Shown in pieces: positions 56,524 through 64,000 of a stretch of 64,000 nucleotides of DNA. Origin of the DNA: DASQDN01 sp963825845. Its GTDB lineage: Bacteria; Acidobacteriota; Terriglobia; Bryobacterales; Bryobacteraceae. The position numbers and the translations under genes were made by a program. Location of the stretch: positions 106,348 through 170,347 of the forward strand of contig CAWGVL010000025.1 of the NCBI GenBank assembly GCA_963825845.1. The letters are read 5' to 3'. The notes beneath the pieces are model-generated. The model saw nothing but the letters and a program-made list of their open reading frames with translations, ran no database searches and had not been told where the DNA came from. Numbering within the stretch: position 1 is the stretch's first letter; each line of letters begins with the position of its first letter.

Positions 56524-57785
56524 TTGTCTCGCCTCGTGATAGGGTATCCCTCGTTGAACAAGTGGATCGTAGTCGCCCTACTATGCCTGGCGAACGTCAT
56601 CGCGTACGTTGACCGCACCAATCTGTCTGTCGCGATTGCTTCACAAGAGTTTAAAGATTTCTTCCAGCTCAGCGACATCGAGCGGGGAAACCTGAGTTCC
56701 GCGTTTTTCTGGAGTTACGCTTTCCTTCAGGTTCCCGCCGGCGCCATAGCGGACCGTTTCGGAGTGAAGTGGCCGTTCGCGATCAGCTTCCTGGTCTGGA
56801 GTCTCGTGTCTGCCAGCACGGGATGGGCGACCAGCCTATGGCAGCTTTTCGCTTTCCGCATCCTGCTCGGCATCGGTGAGGCGATCATTACGCCCGGCAG
56901 CCTGCGCTGGATCCGCTTGAACATTGACGAGCGGCAACGAGGGTTGGCGATCGGTCTGTTCTTCGCCGGCGCAAAACTCGGTCCGGCGATCGGCGCGTAT
57001 GCCGCGGCAATACTGCTCGACTCCTATGGCTGGCGGCAAATGTTCGTCATCCTCGGCTTGGGCTGCCTATATGGCTGGGGCCGTGGCTGCTCACGGTCAA
57101 GGATGACGATCGCGCAATTGAGACCGCGGCGAAGAAGGCATCGGGCCAGGCTGATGTTTCTTTCTGGTCTGTGTTCAAGACTCCCGCCATTTACGGGATC
57201 ATCATCGGAACATTCGCCTACAACTATTTCAATTACTTCTGCCTCACATGGCTGCCCGCCTATTTCGTCGAGCAATGGCACATGACGAAGATGGAAATGG
57301 GCGTGTTCACTGCATTCAGCTTCACGGGAATGGCAGTCGTGGCCATCCTGGCAGGCACGGCAGGCGATCGTCTCATTGCGCGCGGATGGGATCCGATCAA
57401 GGTCCGCAAGGGTTTCACGATCGCGGGCCTCGCCGTCGCGTCGACCGAAGTCATCGGTGTAATGAGCGGTTCAAAGGAAATTGCGCTGCTGTTCGCGATC
57501 GTCTCACTCGCAGGTCTCGGTCTGACCACAGCGAACTATTGGGCACTGACGCAAAGTTTGATGCCCGGAGCTGCGATCGGCCGAATCACCGGCGTGCAGA
57601 ACTTCGCTTCGAATATGTCAGGTATCATCGCCCCGGTCGTCACAGGCCGCCTCATCGCGATGACCGGCAGCTACGAAGCGCCCATGCAGGCAATCCTGGT
57701 CATCCTGGCCACCGGCATCGCCGCCTATATATTCCTGGTTCGGCCCAAGTACGCTCCCACGGCGGCGAAACTGGTCACGGCTTAA
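56524..57785 (+). CDS. MFS transporter, anion:cation symporter (hexuronate/glucarate) type (frame interrupted)
   Basis: A 12-helix permease. The N-terminus KWIVVALLCLANVIAYVDRTNLSVA and IADRFGVKWPFAISFLVWS (A-motif variant with D-R-F-G) are typical of the ACS branch that imports sugar acids. LRWIRLNIDERQRGLAIGLFFAGAKLGPAIG follows. A shift near 57070 and another near 57165 separate the halves. The C-half includes NYFNYFCLTWLPAYFVEQWHMTKMEMG and GAAIGRITGVQNFASNMSGIIAPVVTG. The TTG at 56524 or the GTG at 56536 could start it. Confidence 0.85.
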
Positions 57786-57826
57786 ATATTGACCGGTATC
57801 GTCGGAGGCATCGTGTTGCTCAGCGA

Positions 57827-58081
57827 ATGTCTCTCGACGAGTTCCTGCTGCTGCCGGAATCCTCCGACGGAAGCTACTACGAGTTACATCACGCCGAAAT
57901 CGTTCAGGTAACCGCTCCAAAACGAGCTCATGTGGACCTGCAGCACCGGCCCGCCGAATTAGATCGAAGAGAGGCCGTCTGCCTCGTGAACGGCTGCCGC
58001 GAGTTCTGGGTGGCGTATCCACAAAGCGGCATGAACGTATCCGAACTTTTCGCTATTTTGCCCAGTTCATCGCGAGATTGA
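57827..58081 (+). pseudogene. Uma2-like nuclease stub
   Basis: An 84-codon frame whose start, MSLDEFLLLPESSDGSYYELHHAEIVQVTAPKRAHVDLQHR, matches the N-terminus of Uma2/DUF820 putative restriction-like nucleases. The end, VNGCREFWVAYPQ, matches their C-terminal segment. The central catalytic part (about 100 residues, with the PD-(D/E)xK core) is missing. It therefore looks like an internally deleted, inactive copy. It overlaps the convergent pepA gene by 29 bases. Confidence 0.6.
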
Positions 58082-59519
58082 CGAACGTGCGCACCGGCAC
58101 GCCCGACGGGCCTTTCGCCAAATATGGCTTGCCGTCATCGAGCCAGGCCGTGCCGGCGATATCCAGATGCACCCATGGCTTGCCCTCCGCGAACTCCTCC
58201 AGGAACATGGCCGCCGTGATGGCGCCGCCCCACCGCCCGCCGATGTTCGGCAGATCGGCAAAGGGGCTCTTCAGGTAATCCTTGTAATCGTCGTCGAGCG
58301 GCATGTGCCACATGCTTCTCGCCCGCCGCTTGCCCGCCGCCATCACTCGTGCCGAGGAACTCCTCGTTGTTCGAAAGGCCCGACGTGAATGTGTCCGAGC
58401 GCGACCACGATCGCGCCGGTCAGCGTCGCCGCGTCCACCAGGTGCGTGCATCCCAGCCGGATCGCATAGGTAATCGCGTCGGTCAGGATCAGCCGGCCTT
58501 CGGCGTCCGTGTTGAGCACCTCGACGGTCTTGCCCGAAAGCGATGTCACGATGTCGCCCGGCCGCTGCGCGCGGCCGCTCGAGCATGTTCTCGACGGCGG
58601 GAATCAGCGCCGTGACCGGACGGACGGCTTCAGTTGCGCGAGCGCGCGCATGGCGCCGAGCACCGCCGCGCCGCCGCCCATGTCGTATTTCATCTTCTCC
58701 ATGCCGTCCGCCGGCTTGATGGAGATACCGCCCGTGTCGAACGTGACGCCCTTGCCGATCAGGCCCAGGTGGTCCGCCGACGCGGCATTTTCCGGGACGT
58801 ATCGAAGCACGATCAGCGCCGGCGGATTATCGCTGCCCTGAGCCACCCCAGCAACGATGCCCATGCCGAGCTGCCGCATTCGCGCTTCGTCGAGAATCTC
58901 GCATTCCAGGCCGAACTCCGCGGCCATCTTCTCGGCCTGTTCCGCCAGGACCAGCGGAGTAAGCCGGTTGGCCGGTTCGTTCTTCAGTTCCCGGCTGAAG
59001 TTCTGTGCTTCCGCGACGATGCGGCCTCGCTCGAACCGCATCGGAAAGGTCTGCCGCTCCTTGGGCAACCGCTATGGTGAACGACTCGATGCGCTTTTCG
59101 TTCTTTTTCGGATCTGTCTTCAGTTGATCGGGCTCAAAATCGCCCAGGAGCGCGCCCTCGACCGCAGCCTGCGCCAACTCCGGCTGTTCCAGCCAGAAGT
59201 GCACGCGCCGCAGCGACCGGCCCTTCAGCGTACGAACCGCCGTCGCGACAGCCTTTCGCATCTCGGTTTCGCCGAACTTGTCGCGTTTCCCTGCCCCGGC
59301 CAGCGCAAGGCGTTTTGCCTTCAGTCCCGTTGGCCGATGAAGCAGCGCCAGTTCGCACGGTTTGCCCGCTGAACTCACCAGAGCCGTAAGACCTCTGAAG
59401 CCCACCCTGAAACGGCACTGTCGACCGCCGGCGGACGCCCCATCTTCAAATCCAAGTACCACAAGCACGTCGGCTTCGATACCCGCGAGCGGCCCGTCTA
59501 ATACGTTGATCTCGATCAT
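58053..59519 (-). CDS. pepA: Leucyl aminopeptidase, M17 family (frame interrupted)
   Basis: A dizinc cytosolic aminopeptidase. The N-domain (MIEINVLDGPLAGIEADVLVVLGFE; FGETEMRKAVATAVRTLKG; HFWLEQPELAQAAVEGALLG) is in a clean frame. The catalytic domain follows across shifts: RELKNEPANRLTP, HLGLIGKGVTFDTGGISIKPADGMEKMKYDMGGGAAVLG (metal and active-site lysine), EVLNTDAEGRLILTDAI (M17 signature) and GGAITAAMFLEEFAEGKPWVHLDIAGTAW. Breaks lie near 59070, 58620, 58560 and 58380-58300. The gene lies 6 bases downstream of smpB. Confidence 0.89.
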
Positions 59520-59525
59520 GTTTTG

Positions 59526-60000
59526 TTAGTAGTCCCTGCGGCGATTCAGTTCTTTGCGCGCTTCTTCGTTCGCCTCGCGCTCGCGCTCGGCTTCTCGCTT
59601 GTCGTGGAGCTTCTTACCCCGCGCCACGGCGATCTCGCACTTAATCTTGCCATTCTTCAGATACAGCTTGGTGGGAACGAGCGCAAGTCCCTTTTCCTTC
59701 GACTTTGCCCTGAAGTTTGTCGATTTCCTGCCGATGGAGAAGAAGCTTCCGTTTTCGCATCGGCTCGTGATTTTCCCGATTGCCGTGCGAGTACTGGCTG
59801 ATATGCGCGTTGAGCAGCCACGCTTCGTTACCCTGGATATCTGCGTAGCTTTCTTTGAGTTGCACCTTGCCCGTTTTCGCGGCCTTCACTTCCGTCCCGC
59901 TGAGCGCAATTCCGGCCTCATATTTTTCGAGCAGATGGTAGTTGTGCCCGGCTTGGCGGTTGTCGCTCAGAACGCGGTTTCCAGATTCGTTTGGTGGCAA
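59526..60000 (-). CDS. smpB: SsrA-binding protein SmpB (frame interrupted once)
   Basis: SmpB carries tmRNA to stalled ribosomes. NRQAGHNYHLLEKYEAGIALSGTEVKAAKTGKVQLKESYADI and AWLLNAHISQYSHGN are diagnostic. After a shift near 59690 the ending GKKLHDKREAEREREANEEARKELNRR gives the normal basic tail and a stop at 59526. The TTG at 60000 gives the usual length of about 158 residues; the frame stays open further upstream without homology. The tmRNA gene itself was not found in the window. Confidence 0.92.
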
Positions 60001-60128
60001 GGTTTTTCGCTCAACGATGGGGCGGCCGGATGCGTCAGTAGTGTATAGGCCGTAACACGACCGGCGCAATAGTATTGCGCATATGGTCCTTTTGTTTAAT
60101 AGTAACACAAGGTAATTTGCCTCATAAC

Positions 60129-62094
60129 ATGTCTGTTTTGAGAGTTTTAGCCACTTTTTTGGCACTGATGCTCGCGGTAGATCCCATGCTTCCGCACGCG
60201 AATGCGAAGACTCGCAAAGGCGAGAAGTACCTGAAACAAGGTCATGACGCGGAGGTTCGCAAGCAGTGGGAAACCGCGCTCGACTTCTACGAGAAGGCGG
60301 TGCTCGAAGATCCCAACGACAGCGCGTACCAGCTTTCGGTCAAGCGCGTCCGCTTCCAGGCAGGCATGGCTCGCGTTGGCGCGGGACAGAAGCTCCGGTC
60401 CGCCGGCCAGTTGGAAGAGGCGATGGCTGAATTTCAGAAAGCCTACGCAATCGATCCTGCGAACTCCATGGCCGAGCAGGAACTCCGGCGCACGAAGGAC
60501 ATGATTGAGCGCGAAAAGCATCCCCAGGGCCCTGCGGCTGCCACCCCGGAAGAGCGAGGCCTCACGCCGGCCGAGCGCGCGCAAAAAGAGATCGACGAGA
60601 AGATGTCGCGCATGATGGCCGCTCCGGAACTGAAGCCGATCAACCCTCAACTTACCTCGCTGAAGATGAACAACCAGCCGGTCCGTATCTTGTATGAGAC
60701 CATCGGTAAGCTTGCCGGCATCAACGTAGTTTTCGACCCTGAATACCAGGCCCCTCCCGGAAAGTCGAATTTCACCATCGATCTTACGAACGCGACTCTC
60801 GAAGAGGCCCTCGACTATATCGCCATCCAGACGAAGTCCTATTGGAAACCGCTATCCACGAATACGATTTTCGTTACCAATGACAACGTTACGAAGCGCC
60901 GTGATTATGAGGATTACGTTGTCAAAGTTTTCTACATCAAGAACGCGACCACGCCGCAGGAACTGCAGGAGATCTCGACGACCGTCCGTTCGGTAACCGA
61001 AATCCGCCGCGCCTTTGCTTACAACGCCCAGTACGCGATCATGCTTCGCGGCACCGCCGATCAGATTGCGCTAGCCGAAAAGCTCATCGCCGACTTGGAT
61101 AAGCCGAAAGCTGAGGTTGTGGTTGACGTCGTTGTGATGGAAGCCAACCGCAACCGCGTGCGTGACATCGCCGCAACATTGACCACCAGCGGCGCTCCGG
61201 GAATCAATTTTCCTATTGGACCAGTGAATCCAGGAGAACGGGAACGGGAATGGCAGCGGCAACGGGAACGGCAATGGTAGTGGAACCGGCGGAAATGGAA
61301 ATGGAACGGGAACAGGGACCGGTAGCGGCAATGGAAACTCGAACACTGGCGGCACGCTGCCCCTGAATAAGCTCGCCAGTCTCGGTCTCGGCGACTTTTC
61401 AGCGATCGTGCCTGGAGGCCTCCTGAAGTTAGTGCTTACCGACAGTCAGACAAGAGTCATCCAGCAGCCGCAAGTCCGCGCGGTTGAGATGCAGAAAGCA
61501 TCGCTAAAAATCGGTGATCGCATCCCGTACGCTTCGGGCAGTTTCCAACCCGGCATCGGTGTGGGCGGCGGCGGCCTGAACCCGCTTGTAAGCACCCAAT
61601 TCAACTTTGCCGACGTCGGTGTCAACGTTGACATGCTGCCGAAGGTCCATAACGGCAATGAAGTATCGATGCACATCGAACTCGAGATTTCGAATGTAAG
61701 CGGACGAGTCGATATCGGCGGCGTGTCGCAGCCGATTATCAGTCAGAAGAAAATCGTCCACGATATTCGAATGCGCGAAGGCGAGGTAAGCCTGCTCGGC
61801 GGCCTTATGCAGACACAGGATACGCGATCCATCGCCGGTATTCCGGGGCTCGTCAATTTGCCGGTCCTGGGGTGGCTCTTCGGTTCCGAGCACGTTGAGA
61901 AAGACCGCGGCGAACTGCTGATCGCCCTCATCCCACACGTAATCCGCGCCCCCGAGTTCACGGATGTAAATCTGAGGGCTGTCGCAGCCGGTAACGATCA
62001 GAACGTGAAACTGAACTACAGGCCGCCGGACGCGGAACTGCCGCCGGCTCCCGTTGCCACACCCGCCGCCCCCCCTGCCGCCAGAGGCAGCTAA
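60129..62094 (+). CDS. Secretin (GspD/PilQ-like) with N-terminal TPR region (frame interrupted in Gly-Asn linker)
   Basis: An outer-membrane channel protein of a type II secretion or type IV pilus system. A signal peptide (VLATFLALMLAVDPMLPHANA) is followed by TPR-like helices (WETALDFYEKAVLEDPNDSAY), a secretin/TonB short N-domain (GINVVFDPEYQAPPGKSNFTIDLTNATLEEALDYI), an N1 domain (VVKVFYIKNATTPQELQEISTTVRSV) and, after a Gly-Asn-rich linker, the secretin core: VIQQPQVRAVEMQKASLKIGDRIPY, VSLLGGLMQTQDTRSIAGIPGLVNLPVLGWLFG and LLIALIPHVIRAP. The frame breaks in the repetitive linker near 61235. It heads a four-gene locus. Confidence 0.9.
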
Positions 62095-62111
62095 ACCGGC
62101 CGCGGCCGTAC

Positions 62112-62525
62112 ATGCCGCGACTTACCTTTAATGCTGCGACCGCTACGGTGCAACTCAACACACCCGTGACCGTCCAGGTCATGCTGGAAAACGTCAAAGA
62201 GTTGTATACCGCGCCCATGAAGATCAAGTTCGATCCGAAAGTGCTGCGCCTCACCAGCATCAAGCCAGGCCCTCTGATGGAGGGCGATGGCCAAAAGATC
62301 AACTTCGCCGAAAATACGCAGAATGATTCGGGCGAAGCCACCATCACGCTGAATCGCCTTCCCGGGGCCGGTGGAGTAACGGGCACGGGCGCTCTTCTAG
62401 ATCTCACGTTCCAGGCGATCGGTCGCGGCACATCCCCTGTCGCGGTTACGGATGCGGACGTCAAGAACGTGCAGTTGCAGCCGATCACCGTGTCGGCTCC
62501 TTCGATGACGGTAGTTGTTCAGTAG
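62112..62525 (+). CDS. Cohesin-domain protein, probably the C-terminal domain of the secretin
   Basis: A 137-residue cohesin-like beta sandwich: LNTPVTVQVMLENVKELYTAPMKIKFDPKVLRLTSIKPGPLM and ALLDLTFQAIGRGTSPVAVTDADV. It starts 18 bases after the stop of the secretin frame, and another frame reads through the gap (PEAAKPAAAVHAAT), a good linker. In related acidobacterial genes I would expect secretin and cohesin on one chain, so a single indel near 62080-62115 probably splits them. Cohesin domains bind dockerin-type partners; no dockerin is seen here. Confidence 0.7.
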   Translation: MPRLTFNAATATVQLNTPVTVQVMLENVKELYTAPMKIKFDPKVLRLTSIKPGPLMEGDGQKINFAENTQNDSGEATITLNRLPGAGGVTGTGALLDLTFQAIGRGTSPVAVTDADVKNVQLQPITVSAPSMTVVVQ

Positions 62526-62527
62526 TC

Positions 62528-62995
62528 ATGCGCCGGAAGAACCAACGAGGACTCACCCTTATCGAATTGATCGTCGCATTCACGATCATGTCATTGCTCA
62601 CCGCGATGGCTGTACCACTCGCGCGATACAAAGTCCGCCGGGAGAAAGAGAAGGAACTGAGATACGCGTTGCGTGAGATTCGCAACGCCATCGACAAGTA
62701 CAAGGACATGTCGGACATGGGGAAACTCGGAAACCAGCAGAAAGTCGGGACCGAGGGCTACCCGGAATCGCTTGAGGTCCTGGTGGAAGGCGTGAAGGGG
62801 CAAGGCGAGGTTGATAAGAAGATTCGCTTCCTTCGTCGCATCCCCCGCGACCCTTTCACCAACTCCAAAGATTGGGGCAAGCGGAGCACGCAAGACGATC
62901 CGACCTCAACGTCGTGGGGCGGGCAGAACGTTTTCGATATCTACTCGAAAACGTCGGAGAAGACAAAAGATGGCACGCCGTATTCGGACTGGTAA
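62528..62995 (+). CDS. Type II secretion pseudopilin, GspG-like (first copy)
   Basis: A 155-residue protein with a class III leader QRG-LTLIELIVAFTIMSLLTAMAVPL: glycine before the cut, then the L-T-L-I-E start with Glu at +5 and a hydrophobic helix. The body (EKELRYALREIRNAIDKYKDM; GYPESLEVLVEG; IRFLRRIPRDPFTNSKDWG) is the GspG core. The stop lies after the start of the next gene, an overlap of 26 bases. The secretin gene lies immediately upstream. Confidence 0.9.
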   Translation: MRRKNQRGLTLIELIVAFTIMSLLTAMAVPLARYKVRREKEKELRYALREIRNAIDKYKDMSDMGKLGNQQKVGTEGYPESLEVLVEGVKGQGEVDKKIRFLRRIPRDPFTNSKDWGKRSTQDDPTSTSWGGQNVFDIYSKTSEKTKDGTPYSDW

Positions 62996-63374
62996 ATCTG
63001 GCTTCACGATGATCGAACTGCTGATCGTCATGGCGGTCATCACGATCCTCGTGTCGATGGCGGTGCCGTTCTACCAGAAGTCGATCATTCGTTCGAAAGA
63101 GTCGGTGCTGCGGAATAATCTGTTTACCCTTCGCACGGTCATCGACGAATACACGATGGACAAAGGAAAGGCGCCGCAGACCCTTCAGGACCTGGTCTCG
63201 GAAGGCTATCTTCGGAACGTGCCGATGGACCCGATGACGGGCTCCGATCAGTCCTGGAAAGTCATCATGGAAGACGCGATGACGAGCGTCGACCAGACCG
63301 AGCCCGGCATCTTCGATGTTCGCAGCGGTTCCGAGAAAAGCAGTCTCGAAGGCACGCCTTATGCCGAGTGGTGA
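62970..63374 (+). CDS. Type II secretion pseudopilin, GspG-like (second copy)
   Basis: A 134-residue protein, leader GKSG-FTMIELLIVMAVITILVSMAVPFYQ with Glu at +5, followed by LRNNLFTLRTVIDEYTMDKGKAPQTLQDLVSEGYLRNVPMDPMTGS, the standard GspG body, and an ending GTPYAEW nearly identical to GTPYSDW of the first copy. The ATG at 62970 lies inside the previous gene, so the two are coupled. The pair is a tandem duplication that has diverged in the middle. Confidence 0.9.
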   Translation: MARRIRTGKSGFTMIELLIVMAVITILVSMAVPFYQKSIIRSKESVLRNNLFTLRTVIDEYTMDKGKAPQTLQDLVSEGYLRNVPMDPMTGSDQSWKVIMEDAMTSVDQTEPGIFDVRSGSEKSSLEGTPYAEW

Positions 63375-63401
63375 CGCGCTCCTGTGGTCACTCGACCGGA
63401 A

Positions 63402-64000
63402 CTAGAATCGAGTCGATGAACGAGTACGAGAGACGCCAGCCGCTTCTCGCCCGCCCTTCATCGGCGTCCGGAACAGCAGGGGAACATTGCGATTCCTCGC
63501 AAGGCTTACCATAATACTCGCGTTCGTACCGCTTACCTCAGCAGGGATATTCGACAAAACGTCCGTGGGTATCGTTACGGAAAGCGCCGAGGCCGGCGCC
63601 CGGCAGACAGCGGTGTACTGGGCCGATGGGCCGTTCGACACGTTTATAGTGACGGTCACGCCATCGTTGCTGGAGTAGTCATGGTTCTCCCATTCGATCG
63701 TAAGTGGCTCATTCCGCCTCACCGCCGAAATTTGGTCCGTTTTCAACCGTAGTGGTTGAGGCGCAGGAAACGTTTGCTGGAATCCAGCGAAGGTCTCGGT
63801 CGGGAACTCGCTCGAACGTCCAATCGCCGCCGGCCAAACGGGATACAGGCAGGTCTGCAAAAGGCAATGAAGCTGTTTCCGTGATCAGCGCCCGGAAGAT
63901 CCCGCTCTCGCCCGTCAGCTGAAACGGTCCGAAGTCTGAAGCGCGCACTGTAACCGTGGTCGATGACGGTTCGATCGGGATTGCCCGTAAGAATACCGGT
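63402..64000 (-). CDS. Hypothetical protein, partial at window edge (frame interrupted)
   Basis: The last 150 or so residues of a minus-strand gene that begins beyond 64000. Text such as DFGPFQLTGESGIFRAL, then after a shift near 63850 RLKTDQISAVRRNEPLTIEWENHDYSSNDGVTVTINVSNG and VSLARNRNVPLLFRTPMKGG, is beta-rich and secreted-like, similar in style to the Ig-like C-terminal domains common in acidobacterial exported proteins. I do not recognise the family. It is convergent with the pseudopilin genes. Confidence 0.5.

Noticed and set aside
61235..61345. Possible tandem repeat or CRISPR-like array
   Set aside because: It is an imperfect Gly/Asn-coding low-complexity linker within the secretin gene, with no spacer structure.
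1..64000. tRNA, rRNA, tmRNA and CRISPR genes
   Set aside because: No T-loop-like GGTTCGAATCC contexts with cloverleaf partners, conserved rRNA segments or regular repeats were seen by eye; a covariance search would be needed to exclude a missed tRNA.

Overview
The window looks like chromosome of an Acidobacteriota bacterium, most plausibly of the Bryobacterales/Solibacter type. This is inferred from gene content only. The clues are an Oar-like TonB-dependent receptor with an N-terminal carboxypeptidase-regulatory domain, three VWFA-domain secreted proteins of the acidobacterial kind, a DUF1501 plus DUF1549/DUF1553 pair, large Ser/Thr kinases with TPR or beta-propeller tails, a TIGR02999-type ECF sigma factor, and moderately high GC. 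The Kdo genes kdsA and kdsB, TonB proteins and a secretin show a Gram-negative envelope. No rRNA, tRNA, CRISPR array, complete IS element or replication origin was found.

Layout. 0-2.2 kb: end of a secreted CXXCH/cyclase-repeat protein, an MFS exporter and an unknown protein. 2.4-6.4 kb: a TPR-tailed kinase, a xylose isomerase homologue and a small membrane protein. 6.4-10.2 kb (minus): creatininase and dienelactone hydrolase, then an M15 peptidase followed by a predicted ADP-ribosyltransferase of the pertussis/cholera-toxin fold, then a cupin. 10.2-17.1 kb: a TPR-TonB protein, the minus-strand block kdsB-pyrG-kdsA-alkD-like, and two tandem VWFA genes. 17.4-32.2 kb: a HExxH protein, a SIS-domain protein, the DUF1501/DUF1553 pair, the TonB receptor, recQ, a third VWFA gene, a dipeptide epimerase overlapping an NlpC/P60 hydrolase (murein peptide turnover), sthA and a NarL-type regulator. 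32.8-35.2 kb: a gene-poor stretch with a badly broken peroxiredoxin/DsbD-N gene. 35.2-45.9 kb: tsaB overlapping a DUF4038 glycosidase, acyl-CoA dehydrogenase, ECF sigma plus kinase, ThuA, hisC, and a TIM-barrel protein. 46-50.1 kb: pnp, rpsO and a sigma-54 activator. 50.2-60 kb: bacterioferritin, PIG-L deacetylase, a tiny membrane protein and a sodium:solute symporter, glgC, ridA, an MFS permease, a Uma2 stub, pepA and smpB. 60.1-63.4 kb: a type II secretion/pilus locus (secretin, cohesin domain, two pseudopilins). The last 0.6 kb is part of an unknown minus-strand gene.

A major caveat: many genes, including normally essential ones (pyrG, kdsA, kdsB, tsaB, smpB, glgC), are split between reading frames by single-base indels, while other stretches of several kb are perfectly clean. 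This is best explained by uncorrected assembly errors in low-coverage patches, so most broken genes are listed as CDS with a note that the frame is interrupted. The most interesting biological candidate is the toxin-like ADP-ribosyltransferase and its M15 peptidase partner at 8.1-9.5 kb.
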